From NCBI RefSeq assembly GCF_946415235.1, contig NZ_CAMKRR010000014.1, positions 1 to 44,327 on the forward strand: a stretch of DNA of 44,327 nucleotides, in the 5' to 3' direction. The notes under the pieces were generated by a model, which was given only the letters and a program-made list of their open reading frames with translations, was not told the origin of the DNA and did not search any database. The translations under genes were made by a program, and so were the position numbers. Shown here one piece after another: positions 8,389 to 17,427 of this stretch; the stretch's first letter is position 1; each line of letters opens with the position of its first letter. The stretch comes from an uncultured Ruminococcus sp. Lineage in GTDB: Bacteria; Bacillota; Clostridia; Oscillospirales; Ruminococcaceae.

Positions 8389-9174
8389 TCAGTTACAGGA
8401 AGTTACAGACATAGGGTCAATGAATTTTCCGTCGTGAATGACTTCGATATGAAGATGCGGAGCGAGACTGCTTTCGATATCCGCAGTTTCACCCACGCAG
8501 CCGATAATCTCGCCGCGGCTTACTTTATCGTCCTGCTTTACAGCGAGATCAGCTCCGAGACCGCGGTATTTTGAGATATATCCGTTATTATGGTCAACAA
8601 CTACCGAAACTCCCCAGAGCGGATCGTTGGTCACTGATCTTATTTCGCCGTCCGCTATTGCATAGACATCTGCTCCGACCTCTGCGGCTATGTCAGTACC
8701 GTTATGAGTCTGCCATGTTCCCGTAGTAGCGTTTTTTACAAGCTCTCCGTTGCTGAATTCGCTGAGGATATTGCCGATATCCGCAAGAGGAGCAGCAGCT
8801 CCCGAAAGATCGGCTGCCGCTGGCTGAGCCTGTTCATTGAAGCTGTTATCACTGAAAGGAGCATCAACAGTTATCTCGGCGGCAGGAATGGTCTGCTGCG
8901 GGATCTCGGTTATTTTCGGAGCAGTCGCAGCAGTTGTCACGGGGGATGCATGAGCAGCGGTAGTCTTGGGTATGTTGGTAACTCGTTTGTCAACGGCAGC
9001 CTCATGCACGATGCTGTTTTTTTCGGCAGAGGGCTTTACCTGCGTTATCCTGTCACCCTGCTTGTGAGCGAAAAGGCAGGCAGCGCCAATCATTACGGCA
9101 CTTATTCCGAGAGCGGCGTAGAAGCCTTTAGAGCCTTTTCCGTAGTATTTGTCGGTCAGTTCGTTTTTCTTCAC
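8389..9174 (-). CDS. SpoIIQ-like LytM/M23 peptidase-fold membrane protein
   Basis: A 261-residue protein with one N-terminal membrane helix (about 18-36), a low-complexity Ala/Thr/Pro linker (50-130), and a C-terminal LytM (M23) domain. Zinc ligands are visible as HNGTD (H157, D161) and PHLH (H240, H242). The canonical YxHL motif that supplies another catalytic histidine reads YRGL (203-206), so endopeptidase activity is doubtful. The layout resembles SpoIIQ, the forespore half of the SpoIIQ-SpoIIIAH channel. The start is a GTG at 9174 with GGAGGT at 9181-9186. It stands alone between two terminators, downstream of mrdA. A division or elongation-linked amidase activator remains an alternative. 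Confidence 0.75.
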   Translation of the reverse strand: MKKNELTDKYYGKGSKGFYAALGISAVMIGAACLFAHKQGDRITQVKPSAEKNSIVHEAAVDKRVTNIPKTTAAHASPVTTAATAPKITEIPQQTIPAAEITVDAPFSDNSFNEQAQPAAADLSGAAAPLADIGNILSEFSNGELVKNATTGTWQTHNGTDIAAEVGADVYAIADGEIRSVTNDPLWGVSVVVDHNNGYISKYRGLGADLAVKQDDKVSRGEIIGCVGETADIESSLAPHLHIEVIHDGKFIDPMSVTSCN

Positions 9175-9240
9175 ACTAACACCTCCGACAGTATTATTGA
9201 CATATCATCGAAAAATATGCATACGTCTTGCTATAAAGCA

Positions 9241-9270
9241 AAAAGATGGTGTGATATCACACCATCTTTT
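9241..9270 (-). terminator. Perfect palindromic terminator after mrdA
   Basis: A 30-base perfect palindrome, AAAAGATGGTGTGAT and its complement, two bases beyond the mrdA stop. Read on the minus strand it ends in TTTT, so it should end the mre-mrd transcript and could act in both directions. Confidence 0.85.
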
Positions 9271-9271
9271 A

Positions 9272-11566
9272 TCAGTTATCATCGGGCTCCTGTGAAGCTT
9301 CGGGTGTTAAGCCGCTGGTATCCACGGAGGAAGCAGGAGGCAGAGAAGCATCGGGAGCTGTCCACGGCTCAGTGTTCTGAGCAGCAGGCTCTGTTGGCTG
9401 AGACCATGGCTGCTGATATGCAGCAGTGGTCTCGGGCTCAGTGTATGGCTCAAAAACTGTAGCTGCGGTAGTTGCTGTGACAGTCGTCGTGGTCGCTGTA
9501 GTTGTTGTAGTCGTGGTTTCGGTTGTAGTGAGAACGGGACGTATCTCATCGGGAAGATCATGCTTTGTGGGAGCTGTGCCGTTAAGGCCATAGCATTCCT
9601 GATAAGCGAGGATAAGGTCCCTTATCATATATTTCGAGTATTCACCGTGCTCGACAACTCCTGCAAAAGCGATCTCGGGATCGTCCGCGGGAGCAAAGCC
9701 GATAAAGAACGAGTTCTGGTCGTTAGGGTTTGCACCTACCTGAGGAGTACCTGTTTTTATAGCCACATCGAAGCCGAGGTTTGAAAGGGAATACTTCGCA
9801 GGCATACTGCGTGAAGCGTCGATCATACCGCCTATGATATAGTCATAAAGATCGGGAGTATTCAGCTCTATCTGATTGGCAACGACAGGTTCTGTCTTTC
9901 TGATGAGCTGGCGTGAACCGTAGGTGTAGTAGCTGTCAACGATATAGGGCTGATATCTTACTCCGCGGTTTCCTATGGTGCTTGCAACAACAGCCATTTG
10001 CAGGGGAGTGATACCGCAGTCCTGGTTACCGATACCTGCCTGTATAACATTTCCTATTACCCATTCCTGACCGTGTTCCTCAAAGGTCTCGGGGTTACAG
10101 AGATAGCCCTCTGCGTCGCCTGTTTCGATGCCTGTATGAGAAGAAAGTCCGTACAATTTTGAATATTTTGTGATATTGTCGATACCCAGCATACGTGAAA
10201 GCTCATAGAAGTAGCTGTTGCAGGATACTTCTATAGCACGGCGCATTGTGATATTTCCGTGATTGCCCGTACATGAGTAGTGACTGCCGTAGAACCAGTA
10301 GTCATGGCCGCAGAAAAGGGGAGTGCCGCCTGTGACTATGCCCTCGTTGAGACCTGCTGTAGCAGTTATGGTCTTGAAAGTAGAGCCGGGGCGGTAAAGA
10401 CCGTAGGTGCAGCGGTTTACAAGGGGAGAATCATCCGCCTGTAAGAAGTATTCATAATTCTCGACGTAATCCTTGAGGTTATAGGTGGGAGCAGTAGCCA
10501 TACCCTTTACAGCGCCGGTCTTGGCGTCAAGGACGCATACAGCTCCGCATTTTCCCTTCAGCAGACTTGGCATGGGGTTTATTGCAGGGAAGGTATAGTT
10601 CAGGAAGTTGTCGAGAACCTCCTGCAATTTCAGCTGATAAGCGCCGTCAACGGTGAGTTTTACGGTCTCGCCCGAGGTAGCATCAGCGATAGTCTTTACG
10701 TCTCGTACAACTCCGTCCTTTACAGCTATCTGTTCTTCGCCGTTAAGACCGCGGAGAGGAGTTTCCATAGCGTACTCGATACCGCTCTTGCCGAGGGTAT
10801 CGTTATAGCTGTAGCCCTTTGATTTGAGCTCGTCGTATTCTTCGGCGTAGATAGGGCCTACAGTGCCTATCTCGTGGGGGAGGATATCTCCGCGGACTAT
10901 TTTTCTTTCGCAAGCGTCCACAGCTTCGATGCCGCGGTAGAAATTGCCGAGCTCCTTGAGTTCAACGACTGTTTTTTCGTCTACATTTTTTGCAAGGAGG
11001 AGATCGTTGGTATAGGAGAAGTCCTTGTCTATCATCTGATAGCGCATACCTGCGATGATACGCTTTTCCTCGGGGGTATAGTCCTCGGCTATCTCATAAT
11101 CGGAAATGAGCTTGTCGATGCAGTTTTCCGCAGTAGCGTAAACATTGAGGTTAAGGTCGGAGATAAGCTCGGAAACGTCAGTTTTTTTGAAATAGTACGG
11201 CTGCTCGAAGGATACTGGAATACTTTCCTCGAATTTATAGCCGTGTTCGTCGAGGGCTCTGTATATACCGAGAAGTATCCTGTTTCCCTCCTGAAGATCG
11301 GTAGGGAAGAAAGCCATTTGGAGCACAAGGTCTGTACGGGAGTCATTGGTGATGAGCACATTTCCCGCATAGTCCATTATCTCTCCGCGAGTAGCCTTGA
11401 CGCCCTTGGTGTAGGTGAGGGTGCCGGGCTCATAGAGCTGAGGCGTAGCTATCTCCTTGTCGCCCACCACCTGAATTTTCATAAGGCGGAAGGAGCTGAG
11501 GAGAGCCAGCATCACTACCAGCAGTATAATAATGATAGATTTGAGATTTTCCGCAAATCCTTTCAA
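9272..11566 (-). CDS. mrdA: Penicillin-binding protein 2, rod-shape elongation transpeptidase
   Basis: A 764-residue class B PBP. One N-terminal anchor helix (about 10-28) is followed by the dimerisation region (ATRGEIMDYAGN) and a transpeptidase domain. The active-site motifs are STFK (serine about 394), SCN and KTGT (about 603). It should cross-link side-wall peptidoglycan with MreBCD and RodA. After about residue 677 comes an unusual tail: a run of threonines, then Pro/Gln/Trp-rich sequence (QQPWSQP, NTEPWTAP). The start is TTG at 11566, supported by AAAGGAGG at 11574-11581 and no better codon nearby. It is the last gene of the mreBCD-mrdA operon, 51 bases after mreD. Confidence 0.93.
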   Translation of the reverse strand: MKGFAENLKSIIIILLVVMLALLSSFRLMKIQVVGDKEIATPQLYEPGTLTYTKGVKATRGEIMDYAGNVLITNDSRTDLVLQMAFFPTDLQEGNRILLGIYRALDEHGYKFEESIPVSFEQPYYFKKTDVSELISDLNLNVYATAENCIDKLISDYEIAEDYTPEEKRIIAGMRYQMIDKDFSYTNDLLLAKNVDEKTVVELKELGNFYRGIEAVDACERKIVRGDILPHEIGTVGPIYAEEYDELKSKGYSYNDTLGKSGIEYAMETPLRGLNGEEQIAVKDGVVRDVKTIADATSGETVKLTVDGAYQLKLQEVLDNFLNYTFPAINPMPSLLKGKCGAVCVLDAKTGAVKGMATAPTYNLKDYVENYEYFLQADDSPLVNRCTYGLYRPGSTFKTITATAGLNEGIVTGGTPLFCGHDYWFYGSHYSCTGNHGNITMRRAIEVSCNSYFYELSRMLGIDNITKYSKLYGLSSHTGIETGDAEGYLCNPETFEEHGQEWVIGNVIQAGIGNQDCGITPLQMAVVASTIGNRGVRYQPYIVDSYYTYGSRQLIRKTEPVVANQIELNTPDLYDYIIGGMIDASRSMPAKYSLSNLGFDVAIKTGTPQVGANPNDQNSFFIGFAPADDPEIAFAGVVEHGEYSKYMIRDLILAYQECYGLNGTAPTKHDLPDEIRPVLTTTETTTTTTTATTTTVTATTAATVFEPYTEPETTAAYQQPWSQPTEPAAQNTEPWTAPDASLPPASSVDTSGLTPEASQEPDDN

Positions 11567-11589
11567 GGGTCTGCCTCCTTTATGATTAT

Positions 11590-11610
11590 GACCGCACCTG
11601 TGGTGCGGTC
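11590..11610 (-). other. Hairpin between mreD and mrdA
   Basis: GACCGCACC (11590-11598) and GGTGCGGTC (11602-11610) form a 9-bp stem with a 3-base loop. No U-tract follows on the minus strand; instead the mrdA ribosome site lies 10 bases further on. It may be an RNA processing or stability element that sets mrdA levels relative to mreD, rather than a terminator. Confidence 0.5.
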
Positions 11611-11617
11611 TGAAAGA

Positions 11618-12196
11618 TTATCTTCTGTTTTCCGACTGAATGTTCGTATTCAGAGCTTCCTCGATCGTCAGGTGTTCCTTTGGCATGAGCAAGCGGTTTA
11701 CAAGCTTCAGCACGATATATATAAAGACCGCTGATATTACAGTGTATATCCAGACTCTCAGGGAAACTCTCACAAATATGCGGCTTACATTTTCATAGCC
11801 CCACATCTGATAGTAGAATTTATAGTCCAGTCTGCACTGTATGTAGGAAACAACGGCAGTTATCATCATGAAGTTGATGAAGCGGTCTCTGAGGTAAAGC
11901 TCAAATACAAGATTTGCGGCAATGCAGAAAAAAGCAAGTATCACCGCATTGTAGCCGAAGAGCTTACCGCAGCTTATATCCGTAAGGAAGCCGCAGACAG
12001 CTCCCGTTACCGCCGCACCGTAGATATTGTTGTTTATGGCAATGCCTATGGCAAGCGGAACAAGGAGTATGGGCTTGTAAAGAGTACCAGAGGTCATGAT
12101 GATGAAGCTGAGAAAGATGAGCAGATAGTACACCAGCCAGCGGAGAGCAGTCTTTACGCGGAGTATCTGCTGCTCACGGGTAGATCTAATCCTCAT
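11618..12196 (-). CDS. mreD: Rod shape-determining protein MreD
   Basis: A 192-residue integral membrane protein with about five to six helices, fitting MreD in length, hydrophobicity and position directly after mreC. The segment GAVCGFLTDISCGKLFGYNA matches the conserved G-x-x-x-D-x-x-x-G-x-x-G-x-x-A region of the family. It is part of the elongasome membrane core with MreC, RodA and PBP2. It starts inside mreC (11-base overlap) with AGGAGG in the mreC tail nine bases upstream, so translation is coupled. Confidence 0.88.
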   Translation of the reverse strand: MRIRSTREQQILRVKTALRWLVYYLLIFLSFIIMTSGTLYKPILLVPLAIGIAINNNIYGAAVTGAVCGFLTDISCGKLFGYNAVILAFFCIAANLVFELYLRDRFINFMMITAVVSYIQCRLDYKFYYQMWGYENVSRIFVRVSLRVWIYTVISAVFIYIVLKLVNRLLMPKEHLTIEEALNTNIQSENRR

Positions 12197-13052
12197 CTTC
12201 GTCTTCCTCCTTCTTGCCGCTGAAATCGGTTATAACGATAACAGAGGTAAGACGGGCAACGTCCACGCATGGCTGTATCTCAGCGCATACCGAAAGGCCG
12301 TTTGAATCGAAGCCTGTTTCTATGATAGTGCCGATAGGGTAGTCCTTGGGGAAAATACCGCTTGAGCCCGCAGTTATCATAAGATCGCCGCGTTTGAGCT
12401 TGTTCTTTTTCGGCACGTGAATGAGCTTGGTATGACCGCTTTCCGATGAGAGGACATTTCCCTCGATTATGCCCTGATCCGCATTTGAAGCGGAAGCAAC
12501 GGCAGCTACGGAAAGATCGGGTGAGAGAATGGTCCTAACGGTGGAAACGTGCTCCGAGACCTCAACTGTGATACCCACAAGACCCTCGGCAGTCACAACG
12601 GGACAATAGGTGAGGATACCGTCATCAGAGCCCTTGTCGATAGTGAATGACTTGAAGGGATCGTTGGTAACATACCCCAGTACCTTGCAGGGCTGAGAGA
12701 GCAGATAGTCCTCATGATCCTGCTTTATCGTAACGAACTTGCGGAGCTCCTCCACCTCAGCCTTTACAGCATCATAATCGGTGAGCTGAGCATTTAGCTC
12801 GCCGATCTGTTTTCTCAGCTGTTCATTTTCCTCGAAATACCTGTCCGCATTTTTCAGCTTGTCAACGGTATGCTCCATTTTCATGCTTATGCCGTTGGAA
12901 GCGGCGCGGAAGGGCTTGGTGAGGGTATTGATAAAGGACGCTCCCGAAACGGAATAGCCGCCCTTTGTAACGGCATAGACCATTATTCCCACGAGAAATG
13001 CGAGAAAAGCAAGCAGAATCTTGAATCTGGTGCTTTTTATGAAATCACGCAT
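12186..13052 (-). CDS. mreC: Rod shape-determining protein MreC
   Basis: A 288-residue bitopic protein: a membrane helix at about 11-30, a coiled coil at about 58-110 (ENEQLRKQIGELNAQL), and two beta-barrel domains with the family patterns FTIDKGSDDGI, VVTAEGLVGITVEVSEHVSTVRT and GDLMITAGSSGIFPKDYPIG. It organises PBP2/RodA in the elongasome outside the membrane. A very acidic C-terminus (KKEEDEDED) is produced where the codons overlap the mreD ribosome site. It starts 11 bases after mreB with a GGGGGAG site. Confidence 0.93.
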   Translation of the reverse strand: MRDFIKSTRFKILLAFLAFLVGIMVYAVTKGGYSVSGASFINTLTKPFRAASNGISMKMEHTVDKLKNADRYFEENEQLRKQIGELNAQLTDYDAVKAEVEELRKFVTIKQDHEDYLLSQPCKVLGYVTNDPFKSFTIDKGSDDGILTYCPVVTAEGLVGITVEVSEHVSTVRTILSPDLSVAAVASASNADQGIIEGNVLSSESGHTKLIHVPKKNKLKRGDLMITAGSSGIFPKDYPIGTIIETGFDSNGLSVCAEIQPCVDVARLTSVIVITDFSGKKEEDEDED

Positions 13053-13063
13053 GGAGCTCCCCC

Positions 13064-14080
13064 TTAATAGTACTTGACGTTTTCAGTGAGAGCGTCCTGA
13101 TAATCGTTGATGTTTTCGAGTATTTTTCCTGTACCCTCTGCAACGCAGTCAAGGGGATACTCTGCGATATAAACGGGCATACCCGTTTCGCGGTTTATGA
13201 GCTTGTCCAGACCTCTCAGCAGAGCGCCGCCGCCTGCAAGAGTTATGCCGTGATCTATGATATCGGCGGAAAGCTCTGGTGGAGTTTCCTCAAGAGTTGA
13301 CTTTATGGCGTCTATGACTCTTGAAAGGGGCTCAACGAGAGCGTCGCGTATCTCAGCTGATGTTACGGTGACGTTCTCGGGCAGTCCGTTGAGGAGATTT
13401 CTTCCTTTTATTTCCTGTGATTCTTCCTTTTCGCTTGGAAAAGCCGAGCCGATATCGAGCTTGATATTCTCTGCGGTCCTCTCGCCGATAAGGAGATTGT
13501 ATTTCTTCTTGATATAGTTTATGATAGCGGCGTCGAATTCATCGCCCGCACATCTTACCGAGCGTGAAGCAACTATGCCGCCCATTGATATAACGGCAAC
13601 TTCGCTGGTACCGCCGCCGATATCGACTATCATGCTGCCTGCCGCCTCATTTGTGGGGAGACCTGCACCGATAGCCGCAGCCATAGGCTCTTCGATGATA
13701 AGGACGTTATTTGCGCCTGCCTTTTTGCAGGATTCGCGCACCGCACGTCTTTCAACGGCTGTAACACCCGACGGGATGCATATGATAACATTTGCCTTTG
13801 TGAAAAAGGTACCCTTCAGAGCTTTTTTTATAAATTCCTGAAGCATAGTTGTGGCAATGTCGAAGTCGGCTATAACGCCGTCCTTGAGAGGTCTTACGGC
13901 AACTATGGAACCCGGGGTCCTTCCGATGACGTCCTTTGCCTCCTTACCGACATAGCGGCATTTATCCGTTCTGGTATTTACGGCAACTACCGAGGGCTCT
14001 CTTATTATTATACCCTTTCCTCTCATATATACGAGGGTATTAGCAGTGCCGAGGTCAATGCCAATATCTTTTGTAAACAT
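13064..14080 (-). CDS. mreB: Rod shape-determining actin homologue MreB
   Basis: A 338-residue bacterial actin. Phosphate-1 loop [43 protein letters not shown] (phosphate-2) and [14 protein letters not shown] (adenosine region) are all present. It polymerises under the membrane and guides side-wall synthesis. ATG 14080 is preferred over an in-frame start at 14101 because AAGGAGC lies just upstream of it and the protein then begins [11 protein letters not shown] as usual. It has its own promoter and leads the mreB-mreC-mreD-mrdA operon. Confidence 0.95.
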   Translation of the reverse strand: MFTKDIGIDLGTANTLVYMRGKGIIIREPSVVAVNTRTDKCRYVGKEAKDVIGRTPGSIVAVRPLKDGVIADFDIATTMLQEFIKKALKGTFFTKANVIICIPSGVTAVERRAVRESCKKAGANNVLIIEEPMAAAIGAGLPTNEAAGSMIVDIGGGTSEVAVISMGGIVASRSVRCAGDEFDAAIINYIKKKYNLLIGERTAENIKLDIGSAFPSEKEESQEIKGRNLLNGLPENVTVTSAEIRDALVEPLSRVIDAIKSTLEETPPELSADIIDHGITLAGGGALLRGLDKLINRETGMPVYIAEYPLDCVAEGTGKILENINDYQDALTENVKYY

Positions 14081-14125
14081 TCTGCAGCTCCTTAAATGCA
14101 ATGATTCTGTATATACACATATTAT

Positions 14126-14154
14126 ATTATATCACCAACGGGAAATATGTACAA
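14126..14154 (-). promoter_or_regulatory. Sigma-A promoter for mreBCD-mrdA
   Basis: Minus strand TTGTAC (14154-14149), a 17-base spacer and TATAAT (14131-14126). A second overlapping TATAAT at 14126-14121 could shift the start by five bases. It lies about 45 bases upstream of mreB inside a 181-base gap in which nothing else was recognised. Confidence 0.78.
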
Positions 14155-14261
14155 GAATTTTTTACAAGAATTTCCCGATACCTGCGATTTTAGTATAATA
14201 CGGAAACATAAGCGCAGGGCGGTGATGAAAAACTGTCGAAAAGGACGATAATAAGCGATTA

Positions 14262-14519
14262 TTAATCGGGAACTACCTTGGGCGCAGTTTTGATATATGC
14301 ATATATTGCAATGATTATGCATATGATCTGTGCAACGTTTATATTGAAAGTAAAGCCGAATGTGATGCTGAAGAGCTCCATAGAGAAGGTGCTGGGAGAA
14401 AGGCTTATACCTCTTGAATAGCCCAGCCATGCGAAAGAGCCTGATGAAACGTTTCCGATAACTCCTCCGAGAATGCAGGCGCATACAAAAAGAAGCAGAA
14501 AATAGAGTGTCTTTTTCAT
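14262..14519 (-). CDS. DUF4321 small membrane protein
   Basis: An 85-residue protein with two membrane helices (about 5-25 and 62-80). The sequence between them, GYSRGISLSPSTFSMELFSITFGFTFNIN, matches the DUF4321 pattern of a small Firmicutes family often found beside mreB. No function is known for the family. Its place between dut and mreB suggests co-expression with cell-shape genes. A GGAG site lies nine bases upstream of the ATG. Confidence 0.75.
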   Translation of the reverse strand: MKKTLYFLLLFVCACILGGVIGNVSSGSFAWLGYSRGISLSPSTFSMELFSITFGFTFNINVAQIICIIIAIYAYIKTAPKVVPD

Positions 14520-14551
14520 AATGATATCTCCAATCCTTTGTTTTATATGAT

Positions 14552-14992
14552 TTATTTAATTCCCGATGAACCGAAGCCGCCGCTCCCGCGCTCTGTTTCC
14601 GAGAGCTCGTCGCTGACCTCTATATCGGGTATTAATATACGTGTTGGTATCATCTGAGCCACGCGCATACCGTGTTCAACGGTAAATGGCTCTTTTCCGT
14701 GGTTTATAAGGGGGACGAACCATGCTCCGCGGTAGTCGCTGTCAACTACGCCCACGCAGTTTGCAAGGGAAACACCGTACTTTGAGGACAGTCCCGAGCG
14801 TGGGTATATGAGCAGAGCGATATCGTCGGAATCAGGCTCTGCCGTGATACCTATGGGTATCATTTTTATTTCTCCCGGGGCGAGTACAACGGGAGCTTCA
14901 AGGCAGGCGCAAAGGTCAAGACCTGCGCTGCCCGCAGTAGCCCTTGAGGGTATAACAGCCCGTGGATCGAGCTTTTTAAAGGTGAGTTTCAT
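14552..14992 (-). CDS. dut: Deoxyuridine 5'-triphosphate nucleotidohydrolase
   Basis: A 146-residue trimeric dUTPase converting dUTP to dUMP and pyrophosphate. All five motifs are visible: AGSAGLDL, PRSGLSSK, GVVDSDYRG, RVAQMI and the flexible C-terminal RGSGGFGSSG. Its start codon overlaps the stop of the U32 gene (ATGA), so translation is coupled. Confidence 0.95.
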   Translation of the reverse strand: MKLTFKKLDPRAVIPSRATAGSAGLDLCACLEAPVVLAPGEIKMIPIGITAEPDSDDIALLIYPRSGLSSKYGVSLANCVGVVDSDYRGAWFVPLINHGKEPFTVEHGMRVAQMIPTRILIPDIEVSDELSETERGSGGFGSSGIK

Positions 14993-17025
14993 GTTGTGAT
15001 ACCTCTGTAGTAAAGTCCGCGGGTAATATTTCCCTGCGGCTTGCGTCCGCTGAGAGCGGCACGGGTGCTGTCGGCGTCCTCATCAGAAAGATATATAACG
15101 CCGTAGCTTATACCATGTATTTCGTCAAGTCTGTCAAGCATACAAAGCCTGTCGGCGTTAAGTATCTCCGTGCAGTCCTTCGAGCATACGACGGGGAGCT
15201 CCCTGCCTGTGCGGTCAATGAGCCTTTTGGTGCATTTTCCGCAGCCGACTTCGTTCTTTATGGGGCAGTTCCTTGTGAGCATAAGTGGAAGTCTGCCGTA
15301 TATCACAGCTCCTATGGGAAGCTCGGTGCGTATGGCTGATATCTGCGGAAGAGCTGCCTCCACAGAGAAAACGCAGTCCTCAAGGCCGAGACCGCGGAGA
15401 TATTCCGCGCTGTAGGAGTTGAAAACATTGAGAGTAAAGCTTCCGTGAAGCCTTAATCCCGCCTTTTTGCCAATGGCGATACAGTCGGGAGTGTGGCAGT
15501 ACAGCCTGTCAAGCCCCTTTGCCTTTAGTTCTGTGAGCTTTTGGGTAATGAGCTCCTCATTGACTATGAAGCGGGGCGGCGAAATGATGATCTTCTGTAT
15601 ATCCACGCTGCCGAGTATATCATCATCGAGCAGCTCCATGGGGACTATTATATGCTCCGACAGCTCCGCGGCAGCTTTTATCTGCCCGGCAGTGCGGCAG
15701 AATGTACGCAGAGGAAGCTTTTCGGCAGTCTCTCCCCGGCTTATCTGCGGAATACGCGGAAAATAGTCCGAGATGGTATATACAGGTGTATTTTCGGCAG
15801 TTATGGCAGCTGTCAGCTTTTCTGTGACCGCACGGCGCAGCTCATTGAGCTTTCCTGCGGGGACTATAAGCCCTTCATCGAGATCTGATGTGAGCTTTCC
15901 GAAGCTGAATACAGTATCTCCCAGCTTTGAGAGCTGCTTTATCAGTGCAGCCTCGTCTGTGGGGCGGTTCAGAGCCTTTTCAGGAGCTTCGCCCTCGGCG
16001 GAAGCCGATACATTGCCGCATACCGCGGTTATGACCACAGGCTGTCCTGCTTTTATGACCGCATGGAAATCAGCAGTGAAGGCTTTGCGCTCAAAGCGGT
16101 AAAGCTCGTGTATCTTCGGTATGAGCTCATGGGCGGATATAACGTCGTCCTTTTCACGGACTCCGAACATATCCTGCCTTTTACCCGTAAAATAGCCGTC
16201 AGTGAAGCCGCTTCGGGAGAAAACTCCGCGGAGGAGCTTCATATCAGGGGCATGGCCTTCAAGGGCGTTCTTCAGCTCGTGTACGGCGGAAGCAACATAT
16301 TCGGGGCGCTTCATGCGTCCCTCTATCTTGAAGGAGTCAACTCCCATATCGGCAAGCTCACGGGCATTGGGGAGCAGCGACAGGTCTTTCAGTGAAAGAG
16401 CGGCTTTGTCCTTATTGCCAACAGCAGAAAAGGGAAGCCGGCAGGCTTGTCCGCAGCAGCCGCGGTTGGCGGAGCGCGAGCCTATCATTGCCGACATATA
16501 ACACTGTCCCGAGACGGACATACACAGTGCACCGTGTACGAATATCTCAGTCTCTATGCCGACCTTGCATATGCGGGAAATAGTATCCCTGTCCAGCTCT
16601 CTTGCGGGGACTACTCTTGAATATCCCAGCTCTTTCAGAAGCGAAGCTCCTGCGGCTGTATGCACCGACATCTGCGTAGAACCGTGGAGCACGGCGTCGG
16701 GAACGCATCGGCGTATCAGCTCGGCACAGCCCCAGTCCTGAACTATGAAAGCGTCAATGCCATTTTTGGCGGCAGCCTTTATGTACTCGCAGAAATCGGC
16801 AGCTTCATCGTCGGATATCACCGTATTTACGGCAAGGTCGAGCTTTGCACCGTATCTGTGGCAGAGAGCAGCGGCTTCCTTTATTTCCTCAATAGAGAAA
16901 TTAGCGGCACTGCTTCGCGCGGAAAAGCGCTTTCCGCCTATGTATACAGCCTGAGCGCCCGATCTCAGAGCCGCACGGAGAGTTTCCATGCTGCCTGCGG
17001 GAGCGAGTATCTCGGTTTTGCTCAT
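14989..17025 (-). CDS. U32 peptidase-family protein (RlhA/TrhP-like RNA hydroxylation factor)
   Basis: A 678-residue U32 family protein. The family signature is clear in EIFVHGALCMSVSGQCYMS followed by the cysteine-rich RGCCGQACRLPF, and SFKIEGRMKRPEYVASAV. A further Cys cluster (CPIKNEVGCGKCTKRL) sits near the C-terminus. Long members with an added domain include E. coli RlhA, which hydroxylates C2501 of 23S rRNA, and the related TrhO/TrhP tRNA hydroxylation proteins; such a role fits better than proteolysis. ATG 17025 shares one base with the zapA stop (TGATG). An in-frame TTG at 17028 is possible but less likely. Confidence 0.85.
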   Translation of the reverse strand: MSKTEILAPAGSMETLRAALRSGAQAVYIGGKRFSARSSAANFSIEEIKEAAALCHRYGAKLDLAVNTVISDDEAADFCEYIKAAAKNGIDAFIVQDWGCAELIRRCVPDAVLHGSTQMSVHTAAGASLLKELGYSRVVPARELDRDTISRICKVGIETEIFVHGALCMSVSGQCYMSAMIGSRSANRGCCGQACRLPFSAVGNKDKAALSLKDLSLLPNARELADMGVDSFKIEGRMKRPEYVASAVHELKNALEGHAPDMKLLRGVFSRSGFTDGYFTGKRQDMFGVREKDDVISAHELIPKIHELYRFERKAFTADFHAVIKAGQPVVITAVCGNVSASAEGEAPEKALNRPTDEAALIKQLSKLGDTVFSFGKLTSDLDEGLIVPAGKLNELRRAVTEKLTAAITAENTPVYTISDYFPRIPQISRGETAEKLPLRTFCRTAGQIKAAAELSEHIIVPMELLDDDILGSVDIQKIIISPPRFIVNEELITQKLTELKAKGLDRLYCHTPDCIAIGKKAGLRLHGSFTLNVFNSYSAEYLRGLGLEDCVFSVEAALPQISAIRTELPIGAVIYGRLPLMLTRNCPIKNEVGCGKCTKRLIDRTGRELPVVCSKDCTEILNADRLCMLDRLDEIHGISYGVIYLSDEDADSTRAALSGRKPQGNITRGLYYRGITT

Positions 17026-17387
17026 CAAATGCTGTCGCTGAGCTGCTTGAGCTTGACCATATTTTCAAGCTGTGTTATCTTGGACTTGAGCACCTCGATC
17101 TCCTTCTGGGCAGCATCGCGCTCTATACGTGTCCTGCCTGCCTCGTCCACGTACTCCTTTGTCTGATCGCGGATATTGTCAAGGCGCTGATTTGCCTTGT
17201 TGAGGTCGTCAAGGAGAGCCATTGCAACCATTATGGAAGCTGCATAAGGCGAAGAACCGCTTGCTGCGGTGATCTCGTTGATCTTTGTTTCAAGGGCTCT
17301 TGCGAGAGCATAAACGTAGTTAGGAGCTTCGGCAGTTTTTATCTTGTACTCCTTACCGCATATTATGACCTTTACTTCATTAAGCAT
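17025..17387 (-). CDS. zapA: Cell division protein ZapA
   Basis: A 120-residue ZapA-type protein: a small N-terminal domain (VKVIICGKEYKIK, then Y-V-x-x-L-A-R-x-L-E-x-K-I) and a C-terminal coiled coil (about 68-115). ZapA cross-links FtsZ filaments at midcell. It is often followed by a U32 gene in clostridia, as here, with a one-base overlap. It heads the zapA-U32-dut-DUF4321 group and has a possible weak promoter of its own. Confidence 0.9.
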   Translation of the reverse strand: MLNEVKVIICGKEYKIKTAEAPNYVYALARALETKINEITAASGSSPYAASIMVAMALLDDLNKANQRLDNIRDQTKEYVDEAGRTRIERDAAQKEIEVLKSKITQLENMVKLKQLSDSI

Positions 17388-17427
17388 TTATATCGTCCTT
17401 TCCGTGGCGTATTATTAACCACTCTAC

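Noticed and set aside
9190-9240. Sigma-F or sigma-G promoter upstream of the SpoIIQ-like gene (GCATA element)
   Set aside because: A GCATA -35-like element is present but no matching -10 at the right spacing, so sporulation control is not shown.
9307-9591. Open frame on the minus strand over the PBP2 tail, rich in Leu/Pro
   Set aside because: It is an out-of-frame reading of the low-complexity tail codons, without a ribosome site or plausible protein.
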